Below, piece by piece: positions 1 through 8,117 of a stretch of 35,984 nucleotides of DNA. This stretch comes from WSZY01 sp964559845 (GTDB lineage Bacteria; Pseudomonadota; Zetaproteobacteria; Mariprofundales; Mariprofundaceae). A program made the position numbers and the translations under genes. The stretch covers positions 1 to 35,984 of the forward strand of contig CAZLJF010000018.1 of the NCBI GenBank assembly GCA_964559845.1. The letters are read 5' to 3'. How positions within the stretch are numbered: position 1 is the stretch's first letter; each line of letters starts with the position of its first letter. The notes beneath the pieces are model-generated. The model did no database searches. It was not told the origin of the DNA and worked only from the letters and a program-made list of their open reading frames with translations.

Positions 1-45
1 CCGGTTTTCAAGACCGGTACATTCGGCCAGCTCTGTCACCCTTCC
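1..45 (-). tRNA. tRNA-Ser (anticodon UGA), 3' part off the left edge
   Basis: Read on the minus strand, the gene starts at 45 with acceptor strand GGAAGGG followed by TG. A D-arm comes next, and then an anticodon stem CCGG/CCGG around a loop containing TTGAAAA, which gives anticodon TGA. The window ends inside the anticodon stem, so the variable arm and T-arm are missing from view. It lies 25 nt downstream of serS, its cognate synthetase, on the same strand and could be carried on the same transcript. Confidence 0.85.
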
Positions 46-70
46 GTGCGCGGCGTAATATAGCCACTCG

Positions 71-1354
71 CTAATCATTTGCAATCATCGTCCGGCCACC
101 GAGATAAGGCTGCAGTGCAGCAGGTAACTTCACCGTACCGTCTGCCTGCCAGCCATTCTCCAACAATGCAACCAGCGTACGTCCAATCGCAAGCCCCGAA
201 CCATTCAATGTAGCCACAGGCATCGGCTTCCCATCTTCACCACGAACGCGGATATTGGCCCGACGCCCCTGAAACTGCCCAAAAGAGGAGCAGGAAGAGA
301 TTTCCCGGTACACACCCTGGCTTGGCAGCCATACCTCAAGATCAAAGGTTTTCTGGGCCGAAAAGCCGATATCCCCTGTGCACAACTCCACCACACGATA
401 CGGCAGCTCCAGTGCCTGCAGCACCGCCTCGGCATGCGAGGTCAAATCATCCAGCGCACTCAATGCATCCTCAGGCTTTACCAGTTGAACCAGCTCCACC
501 TTGTCAAACTGATGCTGGCGGATCATGCCGCGTACATCACGACCGGCAGAGCCGGCCTCACGACGAAAACAGGGAGTATAGGCGCAATGTCTGATCGGCA
601 ACGTATCTCTGTCAAGAATCTTATCCCGGTAAAGATTGGTTACAGGTACTTCAGCCGTCGGGATCATGAACAGCTCTTCGCCTTCCAGCTTATAGAGATC
701 ATCCTCAAATTTTGGAAGCTGGCCGGTAGCTGTCATGGTCTTTCGGTTGGCAATCACAGGCACCCATACCTCTTCATAACCATGCCGGTCTGCGTGCAGA
801 TCGAGCATAAACTGCATCAGTGCACGCTCAAGCCTGGCGCCCGCCCCCTTCAGCACAGAAAAACGGCTTCCGGCAAGTGCAGCACCTGCCTCAAAATCAA
901 GAATCCCGAGATTTTCACCAATATCCCAGTGTGCAGGAACCTCATCCGTCCGTGGCTCACCCCAGCGACGAAGTTCAATATTACCATCTTCATTATCGCC
1001 ATCAGGCACAGAGTCAAGTGGTGGATTCGGAATCTCCAGCAACACGCTGGAAAACTCAGCCTCCGCCTCCCTGGCAACCGCATCCAGCTCTTTCACCTTG
1101 CGCGACACTTCACCCATCAGCGCCATTTCTTCCGATGCATCCTTACCGGCGCCCTTCTTCTGTCCAATCAGCTTGGATACCCGGTTGCGCTCCGCCTGAA
1201 GCGCCTCCAGCTCTCCCTTCAACTCACGCTGGCGCACATCCAGAGCCCTTGCCCGCCCCCATGCGGAACCGGCAGCAACCACATCATCTCCGCGCCGGGC
1301 AAGGGCTGCCTGCATGAGATCGAACTCGGTTCGAAAAGCCTTGCGATCAATCAT
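71..1354 (-). CDS. serS: Seryl-tRNA synthetase
   Basis: Class II aminoacyl-tRNA synthetase that charges tRNA-Ser (and tRNA-Sec where present) with serine in the cytoplasm. The 427-residue product has the usual length. The N-terminal ~100 residues form the helical coiled-coil tRNA-binding arm (heptad-like, rich in Glu, Lys and Arg). The catalytic domain shows motif 2 (FRREAGSAGRDVRGMIRQHQ) and a C-terminal motif 3 (LNGSGLAIGRTLVALLEN). Its ATG overlaps the gyrA stop by 4 nt (ATGA), implying translational coupling to gyrA. A partial tRNA-Ser gene follows 25 nt downstream. Confidence 0.98.
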   Translation of the reverse strand: MIDRKAFRTEFDLMQAALARRGDDVVAAGSAWGRARALDVRQRELKGELEALQAERNRVSKLIGQKKGAGKDASEEMALMGEVSRKVKELDAVAREAEAEFSSVLLEIPNPPLDSVPDGDNEDGNIELRRWGEPRTDEVPAHWDIGENLGILDFEAGAALAGSRFSVLKGAGARLERALMQFMLDLHADRHGYEEVWVPVIANRKTMTATGQLPKFEDDLYKLEGEELFMIPTAEVPVTNLYRDKILDRDTLPIRHCAYTPCFRREAGSAGRDVRGMIRQHQFDKVELVQLVKPEDALSALDDLTSHAEAVLQALELPYRVVELCTGDIGFSAQKTFDLEVWLPSQGVYREISSCSSFGQFQGRRANIRVRGEDGKPMPVATLNGSGLAIGRTLVALLENGWQADGTVKLPAALQPYLGGRTMIAND

Positions 1355-3810
1355 TCAACGGATCCTTCATCACCCGAATCATCCTGCTTCTCAACCACCC
1401 GCACAGCACCAATGACGCGCTCCTCCGATGTGCAATCAATCAGTTTTACACCCTGCGTATTACGGCCAATCACCGAGACACCATCCATGCGGATACGAAC
1501 CAAACGACCGGTATCTGTCATCATCATCACCTGATCATCTTCCACGACCTGAATCGCAGCCACCATTGCACCATTACGACCACCGGTCTTCAGTGTGAAC
1601 ACACCCTGACCACCCCGCTTCTGGGAATTATACTCTTCCACAGAGGTACGTTTGCCAAAGCCATTCTCCGAGACAGCCAGCAGACATGCACGCTCTACCA
1701 CCAGTGACATGGCAATCACATGATCTCCCTTCGGCATGCGCATACCGGTCACTCCGCGTGTACTTCGTCCCATAGGCCGAACATCGGTCTCGGCAAAACG
1801 AATCGTTTTGCCGCCACTGGAAGCCAGCATGATATCCTGACTTCCATTAGAACGAACCACACCAATCAGGTCATCGTCATCATCAATCTTGATGGCGATA
1901 ATACCGTTGGCACGGATATTCCTGAAATCCGAAAGGCTTGTCTTCTTGACCACGCCATTGCGGGTTGCCATGACAATGTAGTGCTCATCGTCAAATTCGC
2001 GAATTGCCAATGTGGCCGAGATACTCTCGCCCTTCTCAACCGGCAACAGGTTCACCAATGCTTTGCCGCGAGCAGCACGGCCAGCCTGCGGCACTTCATA
2101 CACCTTCTTGCGGAACACACGTCCGCGATCCGAGAAGAAGAGCAGGTAATCGTGCGTTGAGGCAACCATCAACTGCGCCACAAAATCCTCTTCCTTGGTG
2201 ATCATTGCTGTTTTGCCCTTGCCACCCCTGCGCTGGGCACGATAGAGAGAGGCAGCATTGCGCTTGATATATCCCTCATTGGAGATGGTTACCACCATAT
2301 CCTCTTCGGTGATCAGATCCTCCACCGAAAGCTCAGCAGTCTCATCCACAATCTGGGTACGGCGCGGATCAGCATATCTGTCACGCACCTCTTCCAGCTC
2401 TTCAACAATCACATCCATCAGCAGCTTCTCATCAGCCAGAATGGCTTTCAGGCGTGTAATCAGCGCCTGCACCTCTTCGAACTCCGCCTTGATCTTGTCG
2501 CGCTCAAGACCTGTCAGGCGCTGCAGCCGCATATCCAGAATCGCCTGTGCCTGTTTATCAGAGAGGCCAAAACGCTCCATCAGCCCTGTCTTGGCCTCAG
2601 CCCCGGTCCGGCTGCCACGAATCAGCCTGATCACTTCATCGATATTATCGAGTGCGATCAGCAGCCCTTCCAGGATATGGGCACGGGCTTCGGCCTTGGC
2701 GAGATCAAACAGACAGCGGCGGGTAACCACCTGGCGACGGTGGTCAACAAAGTGGTGCAGCAGTTCGCGTACACCGCACAGCTTCGGTTGACCATCAACC
2801 AGTGCCAGAAGGTTACAACCGAAATTGCATTGCAACTGGGTATGCTTGTAGAGGTTGTTAAGAATGACCTCCGGAATCTCATTCCGCTTCAGTTCGATGG
2901 CGATACGCATGCCATCACGATCAGACTCGTCCCGCAGATCCGAAATGCCTTCCAGCTTCTTGTCACGGACAAGTGCCGCGATATTCTCAATCAGTTTTGC
3001 CTTGTTTACCTGATAAGGCAGTTCATTGATGATCAGGGATTCACGTTTGGTGCGCGAATTGATCTCCACTATGGCCTTGGCACGCATCGTGATCGAGCCT
3101 CGTCCGGAGATGAACGCGTCACGCATCCCTTTACGGCCATAGATAAAGCCGCCGGTCGGGAAATCCGGGCCCGGCATGATCTGCATCAGCTCTTCATCAT
3201 CGATATCGGGATTCTTGATCAGTGCAATGGTTGCATCAATGCTTTCGCCCAGGTTATGTGGCGGAATATTGGTTGCCATACCAACGGCGATACCTTGGGA
3301 ACCATTAACCAGAAGATTCGGATACTTGGCCGGTAGCACCTTTGGCTCGGAAAGCGAGTCATCATAGTTCGGACCAAAATCGACGGTATCCTTATCAATA
3401 TCGACAAGCAATTCAGCCGCCACACGGCTCATACGTGCTTCGGTATAACGCATTGCCGCAGGTGAATCGCCATCAACAGAGCCGAAGTTACCCTGACCAT
3501 CCACAAGTGTATGGCGCATGCTCCACGACTGAGCCATACGAACGAGCGCATCATAGACGGCGGAATCGCCATGTGGGTGATATTTACCAATCACATCACC
3601 GACAACACGTGCCGATTTCTTGTAGGGCTTATCATGCGTACAACCAAGATCCTGCATGGCATAAAGAATGCGACGATGAACAGGCTTCAAACCATCACGG
3701 GCATCCGGCAGGGCGCGCCCGATAATGACACTCATCGCATAATCAAGGTAGGAGCGTTTCATCTCCTCCTCAATCAAAACAGGAACAGCAGGATTCAGGT
3801 TCTCTTCCAT
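1351..3810 (-). CDS. gyrA: DNA gyrase subunit A
   Basis: Breakage-reunion subunit of DNA gyrase, which with GyrB introduces negative supercoils using ATP. The numbering matches E. coli at key positions: the quinolone-resistance region has Ser83 and Asp87, the wild-type (sensitive) residues, and the catalytic tyrosine is Tyr122 in RYTE. A GyrA-box, QRRGGKG, lies at residues 526-532 and starts the C-terminal DNA-wrapping propeller, so this is GyrA rather than ParC. At 819 residues it is shorter than E. coli GyrA (875), with only a short acidic tail (ending GDEGSVE). GGAG lies 10 nt before the ATG. The gene starts 28 nt after the 3' end of tRNA-Arg and overlaps serS by 4 nt. Confidence 0.98.
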   Translation of the reverse strand: MEENLNPAVPVLIEEEMKRSYLDYAMSVIIGRALPDARDGLKPVHRRILYAMQDLGCTHDKPYKKSARVVGDVIGKYHPHGDSAVYDALVRMAQSWSMRHTLVDGQGNFGSVDGDSPAAMRYTEARMSRVAAELLVDIDKDTVDFGPNYDDSLSEPKVLPAKYPNLLVNGSQGIAVGMATNIPPHNLGESIDATIALIKNPDIDDEELMQIMPGPDFPTGGFIYGRKGMRDAFISGRGSITMRAKAIVEINSRTKRESLIINELPYQVNKAKLIENIAALVRDKKLEGISDLRDESDRDGMRIAIELKRNEIPEVILNNLYKHTQLQCNFGCNLLALVDGQPKLCGVRELLHHFVDHRRQVVTRRCLFDLAKAEARAHILEGLLIALDNIDEVIRLIRGSRTGAEAKTGLMERFGLSDKQAQAILDMRLQRLTGLERDKIKAEFEEVQALITRLKAILADEKLLMDVIVEELEEVRDRYADPRRTQIVDETAELSVEDLITEEDMVVTISNEGYIKRNAASLYRAQRRGGKGKTAMITKEEDFVAQLMVASTHDYLLFFSDRGRVFRKKVYEVPQAGRAARGKALVNLLPVEKGESISATLAIREFDDEHYIVMATRNGVVKKTSLSDFRNIRANGIIAIKIDDDDDLIGVVRSNGSQDIMLASSGGKTIRFAETDVRPMGRSTRGVTGMRMPKGDHVIAMSLVVERACLLAVSENGFGKRTSVEEYNSQKRGGQGVFTLKTGGRNGAMVAAIQVVEDDQVMMMTDTGRLVRIRMDGVSVIGRNTQGVKLIDCTSEERVIGAVRVVEKQDDSGDEGSVE

Positions 3811-3838
3811 ATGCTTATGTCTCCAAAACCGCTAAAAA

Positions 3839-3915
3839 TGGTGCCCTCGACAGGAGTCGAACCTGTGGCCTACCGCTTAGGAGGCGGTTGCTCTATCCAG
3901 CTGAGCTACGAGGGC
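3839..3915 (-). tRNA. tRNA-Arg (anticodon CCU), CCA encoded
   Basis: The minus strand folds as a complete 77-nt cloverleaf including the genome-encoded CCA. The acceptor stem pairs GCCCTCG with CGAGGGC, with A as discriminator. The anticodon stem ACCGC/GCGGT encloses loop CTCCTAA, giving anticodon CCT, and the T-arm carries GGTTCGACTCC. It reads AGG codons. It lies directly upstream of gyrA on the same strand, so the gyrA message may be released by tRNA processing. Confidence 0.95.
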
Positions 3916-3934
3916 TGGCGGGCTGCATGATAAC

Positions 3935-3962
3935 TGCATAATGCTCATCCTGCACCCTTCAA
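3935..3962 (-). promoter_or_regulatory. Possible sigma-70 promoter for tRNA-Arg/gyrA
   Basis: On the minus strand, TTGAAG (4 of 6 to TTGACA) is followed after 16 nt by TATGCA, a weak -10. The predicted start lies about 12-15 nt before the tRNA-Arg gene, in a GC-rich stretch typical of stable-RNA promoters. The spacing is good but the -10 is poor. It would drive tRNA-Arg and probably gyrA-serS. Confidence 0.3.
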
Positions 3963-4007
3963 CTGACATCAGTCTATCTATCGAATAAATAAGAAGTTAT
4001 ATGGAGT

Positions 4008-4025
4008 CCCTGACTTTTTTCAGGG
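4008..4025 (-). terminator. Hairpin downstream of apt, possible weak terminator
   Basis: CCCTGA and TCAGGG form a 6-bp stem with a 6-nt A/T loop, about 50 nt after the apt stop and before the tRNA-Arg promoter region. No clear T tract follows on either strand, so it is at best a weak intrinsic terminator. Its place at the end of the ihfA-to-apt gene train is the main argument for it. Confidence 0.3.
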
Positions 4026-4072
4026 CATCTCTGACGTGAACGAAGTATTTTCATCCGCTCATCTGTTTTATA

Positions 4073-4600
4073 TTAATAAGAGATCAGAGTATGAACCGGC
4101 ACATCGTCCAGCAGTTCCCTGCCATTGAGAAAACCCAGTTCGATGACAAACAGGCATGCAGACACTTCCGCACCAAGCTGACGTACCAGATTTACTGTTG
4201 CCCGGGCAGTTCCCCCTGTTGCCAGAAGATCATCCACAACAACAATTTTATGCCCTGCACTTAACGCATCCCGATGAATCTCCAGCGCATCAAAACCATA
4301 CTCAAGTTCATACTCGATCTGGTGGACTTCGGCTGGCAGCTTGCCCGGTTTTCTTACCGGAACAAAGCCAAGACCGATCTGCTGCGCCAGGGCAGCTCCA
4401 AAGAGAAAACCTCTGGACTCAATACCGACAATAGCATCAATATCCTGCGGCATCAGACATGCCAGCTGTGAAACCGATGCAGAGAAGGCCGGGCCATTGG
4501 CCAACAACGGCGAAATATCTTTAAAAGTGATTCCCGGTTTAGGAAAGTCCGGAATATCACGAATGTAATCACGCAGGTTCACTGCGGCATATGAGCTCAA
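4073..4600 (-). CDS. apt: Adenine phosphoribosyltransferase
   Basis: Purine salvage enzyme that joins adenine and PRPP to make AMP in the cytoplasm. The 175-residue product carries the type I phosphoribosyltransferase PRPP loop VVVDDLLATGGT at about residues 120-131. The family signatures PDFPKPGITFKD near the N-terminus and FVPVRKPGKLP around residues 79-89 are also present. The start codon is TTG at 4600, with AAGGAG about 6 nt upstream. It overlaps the rpoS TGA as TTGA, so translation is probably coupled to rpoS. It is the last gene of the ihfA-to-apt train. Confidence 0.95.
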   Translation of the reverse strand: MSSYAAVNLRDYIRDIPDFPKPGITFKDISPLLANGPAFSASVSQLACLMPQDIDAIVGIESRGFLFGAALAQQIGLGFVPVRKPGKLPAEVHQIEYELEYGFDALEIHRDALSAGHKIVVVDDLLATGGTARATVNLVRQLGAEVSACLFVIELGFLNGRELLDDVPVHTLISY

Positions 4601-5442
4601 ATAATCTCCTTTAATGTGATCTTTTCCGAATCCATAAGTGTACGCAGTTTTTGCAGGGCAACAACCTGAATCTGACGAATACGCTCACGGGTGACACCCA
4701 TATGCTGACCAATTGCCTGCAACGTCCACGGATCCCCGGCCTTGTCCAGGCCGTAGCGAAGACGAACAACCTCCTGCTCTTTCGTCGTCAGCCTCGCCAT
4801 CCAGCCGGTCAGCATGTCATCGCGAATGGTGGCATCAAGGTGATCACCCGGCAGTTCAGCAGAAACATCTTCGGTAATATCGTAGAGCGTAAAATCGCCA
4901 TCGTCATGCAGCACATTATCTGCACTCTCGGTCGGTGCGGTAACACCCATAAGCGTCTGAATTCGCTCGCTGCTTTTACCCATATGTGTTGCAATTTCTT
5001 TTTCTGTTGGCTCGCGACCCAGCAATGCACGGAGTTCATTGGCGGTACGCAGCATTGAATTATACTCCTTACCAACATGTACAGGCAGGCGAATGGTACG
5101 CGCCTGGTTCATGATGGCCCGCTCAACCGACTGGCGAATCCACCAGGTTGCATAGGTGGAAAAACGGCAGCCATGTGCATCGTCAAATTTCTCAACAGCA
5201 CGCATCAGGCCGATATTGCCCTCTTCAATCAGATCAGAAAGTGGAAGACCACGGTTTATATAGCGCCTGGCAATTTTAACGACAAGACGAAGGTTGGCGT
5301 TGATCATCTTATGGCGGGCAGAATTATCGCCCTCGGCAATAGCACGGGAGAGATCAATCTCTTCCTGGGCTGTCAGCAGATCATAACGCGAAATTTCGCG
5401 CATGTAGAGCGTCATCGGATCAAGACTACGTCGTTTTGCCAT
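4597..5442 (-). CDS. rpoS: RNA polymerase sigma factor RpoS (stationary-phase sigma)
   Basis: Group 2 sigma-70 factor that directs RNA polymerase to general-stress and stationary-phase promoters. Region 2 contains NLRLVVKIARRY, DLIEEGNIGLMRAVEKFD and the -10-reading helix FSTYATWWIRQSVERAI. Region 4 ends with GVTRERIRQIQVVALQKLR. The product is 281 residues, without a long region 1.1. I chose the ATG at 5442 (MAKRRSLDP) because GGAGG lies 5 nt upstream; the longer frame from 5454 would put that Shine-Dalgarno inside the gene. It sits downstream of nlpD, as in gammaproteobacteria, which supports RpoS rather than RpoD or RpoH. It overlaps apt by 4 nt. Confidence 0.93.
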   Translation of the reverse strand: MAKRRSLDPMTLYMREISRYDLLTAQEEIDLSRAIAEGDNSARHKMINANLRLVVKIARRYINRGLPLSDLIEEGNIGLMRAVEKFDDAHGCRFSTYATWWIRQSVERAIMNQARTIRLPVHVGKEYNSMLRTANELRALLGREPTEKEIATHMGKSSERIQTLMGVTAPTESADNVLHDDGDFTLYDITEDVSAELPGDHLDATIRDDMLTGWMARLTTKEQEVVRLRYGLDKAGDPWTLQAIGQHMGVTRERIRQIQVVALQKLRTLMDSEKITLKEII

Positions 5443-5496
5443 AAATACCTCCATGCATAATAGACTTACTACTCTGTCGGAGAAAGCTATATTTTA

Positions 5497-5505
5497 TAAG
5501 TATAG
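5497..5505 (-). promoter_or_regulatory. Sigma-S-like extended -10 element upstream of rpoS
   Basis: The minus strand reads CTATACTTA, matching the E. coli sigma-S extended -10 preference KCTAYRCTTAA. It lies in an AT-rich 82-nt gap between nlpD and rpoS, with a predicted start near 5490 and a leader of about 48 nt. There is no good -35 at 17 nt, which is tolerated by sigma-S. It would give rpoS a promoter of its own, possibly autoregulated, beside readthrough from nlpD. Confidence 0.45.
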
Positions 5506-5524
5506 TGTATATCGCATAAATATG

Positions 5525-6328
5525 CTATCTGCTGGGAAGATATGCGAGCGGATCAACCGGTGTCGGCCCTCGTCTGACCTCAAAATGGAGATGAGGACCG
5601 CTGGCACGACCCGTTCTACCCACTCTGGCAATCACATCACCTGCCTTAACTCTGTCCCCCTTACGCACGAGATTTCTCTGATTATGTGCATAGGCCGTAA
5701 ACATATCCCGGCTATGGCGCACAATGATCAGTTTGCCATAGCCGGTCAGACGCTGATCTGAATATACCACTTCACCGGAGGCTGCTGCATGGACCGGCGT
5801 TCCCTCTTTAGCACTGATATCGATACCATCATGCATACGACTGCCACGGCGCCCGAAACGGCTGCTAATCTTCCCCTTCAATGGCCATCGCAGGCGAACT
5901 GATTTCACCCCGTTAACAGCCGGCCTTTGATATCGCCGTTTGCCAGCATCGCTTTTGGTGGCGGTTTTGACCTTTGGCTTGGAAACAGCCTGCTTTTTGG
6001 CGGCATAACGCCGCTTCTCCTTTGGCAGAGGCATGTATTGAGACCTGGGAGCCATTCTTGACAGTGAGAGCTGCTGTCCCACATAGATGGTATAGGGCCA
6101 GCGAATATGGTTGCGACGGGCCAGAAGTTTATGATCCACACCAAAACGTTTGCCGATACTATACAGCGTATCCCCCCGGCGAACCGTGTATGTGGAATAG
6201 GTTTTGTGCCGTTTGGCTGTGTGATGGCCGTAACCCGTACTGTAATCATGGAGCGGCAACTCCGTCTTGTAGCAGGCAGAGAGCGCTACAAGAGCTGCAA
6301 GCGACAGGATCCTTACCGCAAAAGCCAT
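5525..6328 (-). CDS. nlpD: NlpD-like lipoprotein: LysM + LytM/M23 peptidase
   Basis: Predicted outer-membrane lipoprotein acting on peptidoglycan, probably in cell separation. From the ATG at 6328 there is a short signal peptide (LSLAALVALSAC) with lipobox cysteine near residue 19. A LysM domain follows (YTVRRGDTLYSIGKRFG ... YVGQQL), then a basic linker and a C-terminal M23/LytM domain. Unlike E. coli NlpD, which lacks zinc ligands and only activates amidases, this copy keeps them: H166 and D170 (HDGID), H215 (YAHN) and H246/H248 (HLHFEVR). It could therefore be an active endopeptidase. The start overlaps yqaA by 16 nt. The upstream extension of the frame lacks a signal sequence and was dropped. 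Confidence 0.9.
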   Translation of the reverse strand: MAFAVRILSLAALVALSACYKTELPLHDYSTGYGHHTAKRHKTYSTYTVRRGDTLYSIGKRFGVDHKLLARRNHIRWPYTIYVGQQLSLSRMAPRSQYMPLPKEKRRYAAKKQAVSKPKVKTATKSDAGKRRYQRPAVNGVKSVRLRWPLKGKISSRFGRRGSRMHDGIDISAKEGTPVHAAASGEVVYSDQRLTGYGKLIIVRHSRDMFTAYAHNQRNLVRKGDRVKAGDVIARVGRTGRASGPHLHFEVRRGPTPVDPLAYLPSR

Positions 6329-6930
6329 AACAGCGCAAAACCTGCTATAACCAGAACTGTCACAGCAATGGTTATCCACTCAAAATGACGCTCAACAAGC
6401 TCTCTTAAACGTGGGCCGCCCCAGTGCAACAGGGATGCTTCCAGATAAAACCTGGCGCCACGTGATGCAAGCGAGGCCAGCATAAACCACAAAAACGGCA
6501 ATCCAAAGGCACCCGCCGCGATCGTAAACACCTTAAAGGGAATCGGCGAAAATCCGGCGATCAATATAATCGCCACGCCATAACTCCCAAACCAGCCCTG
6601 AGCTAATTCAAACTGTTCCATCATGCCATAAAAATGGATAATCGGCATAGCAACAGTAGCGAACAAAGCCATACCTATCAGATAACCGATAGCCGCCCCT
6701 ATAGTGGAGCCCAGCGTCGAGACCGCTGCAAACCGGAAGCTGTGGTCAGGCCGCCCTAAAGCAAGTGCAATCAACAACACATCAGGCGGAATTGGAAAGA
6801 TGCTGGACTCAATCAAAGCAATCAGAAACAGCGCCATTTTGGCACGGGGATGATTCGCCCAGGCGAGCGTCCAGTGATAGCAACGGCGGAGCCATGACAT
6901 TCGCTGATTAGCCACCTCATTCACTTCCAT
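6313..6930 (-). CDS. YqaA-type membrane protein of the VTT/DedA superfamily
   Basis: Inner-membrane protein of 205 residues with about four or five hydrophobic segments. It carries the VTT-like core, ALIESSIFPIPPDVLLIAL near residues 38-56 and ILIAGFSPIPFKVFTIAAGA around 121-140. DedA/VTT relatives are implicated in lipid scrambling or proton-dependent membrane homeostasis, but the YqaA branch has no settled function. It starts 10 nt after pcm and overlaps nlpD at its 3' end, so it belongs to the pcm-yqaA-nlpD-rpoS unit. No clear Shine-Dalgarno is seen; a second Met at 6900 is an alternative start. Confidence 0.85.
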   Translation of the reverse strand: MEVNEVANQRMSWLRRCYHWTLAWANHPRAKMALFLIALIESSIFPIPPDVLLIALALGRPDHSFRFAAVSTLGSTIGAAIGYLIGMALFATVAMPIIHFYGMMEQFELAQGWFGSYGVAIILIAGFSPIPFKVFTIAAGAFGLPFLWFMLASLASRGARFYLEASLLHWGGPRLRELVERHFEWITIAVTVLVIAGFALLWLLR

Positions 6931-6940
6931 CTGATCTGTT

Positions 6941-7603
6941 TCAGGATCTGCGATGATTTACCCCTTCAACCAGCGGCACAAAGGTACAGGCATCAAAAAA
7001 CTCATCTGCCACCTGTGACCCATGTTTCCTGCGCCGTACCAGACGATGATGTCCCCTTTCACCCTCGGGAAAAAGCAGACAACCACCATCCTTTAACTGT
7101 TCCAACCAGATATCCGAGGCAAATCCTCCTGCCGTGACAATGATGGCATCAAAGGGTGCATACTCATCCCAGCCACGCATGCCATCCCCGCATTTCAGCA
7201 TAACATTGGCATGTCTGGCTCTGCGCAGATTCTGCCGGGCACGTTCATGCAGGGATTCAATACGCTCAATACTATAAACACGGCGACAGAGACGGGAGAG
7301 CACAGCGGTCTGATATCCGCACCCTGTACCGATCTCCAGCACACGCTCATTCCCCGTCAGCTCCAGAAGCTGGGTCATTTTTGCAACCATATAGGGCTGT
7401 GAAATCGTCTGCCCCTCCCCGATTGGCAGTGCCGAATCCTGATAGGCGTGACTGGCCAGTGCGGGATCAACAAAAAGATGGCGCGGCACAATGGACATTG
7501 CCTCAAGCACACGGGAATCATCAATCCCTCTGGGAACCAGTTGTTCAGCCACCATGCGTCTGCGTGGTCGTTCAAAGGAGAGATTGCCGTTCAATATGTT
7601 CAA
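6941..7603 (-). CDS. pcm: Protein-L-isoaspartate O-methyltransferase
   Basis: Cytoplasmic SAM-dependent repair enzyme that methylates L-isoaspartyl residues in aged proteins. Family signatures are LPIGEGQTISQPYMVAKMT and the SAM-binding VLEIGTGCGYQTAVLS, followed by FDAIIVTAGG. The open frame extends through the upstream tRNA-Pro, which cannot be protein. Candidate starts are TTG 7603 (GGTG about 5 nt upstream), TTG 7594 and ATG 7555. The E. coli alignment wants a few residues before the ATG, so I give 7603, with low certainty about the start. It precedes yqaA-nlpD-rpoS, as in many gammaproteobacteria. Confidence 0.93.
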   Translation of the reverse strand: MNILNGNLSFERPRRRMVAEQLVPRGIDDSRVLEAMSIVPRHLFVDPALASHAYQDSALPIGEGQTISQPYMVAKMTQLLELTGNERVLEIGTGCGYQTAVLSRLCRRVYSIERIESLHERARQNLRRARHANVMLKCGDGMRGWDEYAPFDAIIVTAGGFASDIWLEQLKDGGCLLFPEGERGHHRLVRRRKHGSQVADEFFDACTFVPLVEGVNHRRS

Positions 7604-7634
7604 AAAAACACCATCATTCCAGTTGTTATAAAAA

Positions 7635-7711
7635 TGGTCGGGACGAGAGGATTCGAACCTCCGACCACCAGACCCCCAGTCTGGTGCGCTACCAGGCTGC
7701 GCTACGCCCCG
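7635..7711 (-). tRNA. tRNA-Pro (anticodon GGG), CCA encoded
   Basis: The minus strand gives a 77-nt cloverleaf with encoded CCA. The acceptor arm starts CGGGGCG, and its 3' partner ends CGTCCCG with A as discriminator, so the stem has one imperfect pair. The anticodon stem CCAGA/TCTGG encloses CTGGGGG, so the anticodon is GGG, and the T-loop is GTTCGAATC. It lies 28 nt after merR and about 31 nt before pcm, all on the same strand. The ihfA-merR-tRNA-Pro order also occurs in pseudomonads. Confidence 0.95.
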
Positions 7712-7739
7712 TTTCATCTGCGATGGAATGTATAAAAAA

Positions 7740-8117
7740 TTAGTCTGCCAGTAAATCCCTGACAGCAACAAGCTCTTCGCGAACCATCCGGAGTGACGTC
7801 TGCGCATCGTGCTGCTCGACGATTTCACTAAGATCGCCGCTCATCAGGCGTTTTTTTGCACCGCGAATGGTAAAATTCAGATCATAAAGAAGATGTTTGA
7901 TCTGCAGCACCACATAGACATCACGATGACGGTAAAAACGTCGGTTGCCGCTTTTTTTAACCGGCCTGATATGCTTGAACTCAGTCTCCCAGTAGCGAAG
8001 CACATGCGGCTCAATGCCGCATAGATCACTGACTTCACGGATAGAAAAAAACAGTTTGTCGGGAAGTTCCGGGACTTCGACACCGGCAGAGATCAACGCC
8101 TTGGCCTGAGGATTCAT
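7740..8117 (-). CDS. MerR-family transcriptional regulator (ihfA-linked type)
   Basis: A 125-residue DNA-binding protein with an N-terminal MerR winged helix-turn-helix at about residues 23-92 (FSIREVSDLCGIEPHVLRYW, then RRFYRHRDV) and a short C-terminal helix. There is no extended effector domain and no metal-binding cysteine cluster, unlike MerR, CueR or SoxR. The signal and targets are unknown. Its ATG overlaps the ihfA stop by 4 nt (ATGA). It precedes tRNA-Pro. Confidence 0.9.
   Translation of the reverse strand: MNPQAKALISAGVEVPELPDKLFFSIREVSDLCGIEPHVLRYWETEFKHIRPVKKSGNRRFYRHRDVYVVLQIKHLLYDLNFTIRGAKKRLMSGDLSEIVEQHDAQTSLRMVREELVAVRDLLAD

Noticed and set aside
434..1534. Long plus-strand open frame opposite serS
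   Set aside because: Antisense to a certain gene, no ribosome site, and composition is that of a complementary-strand shadow.
7556..7828. N-terminal extension of pcm
   Set aside because: It runs through tRNA-Pro, giving the familiar false peptide VAQPGSAPDWGSGGRRFESS; real start must be after the tRNA.
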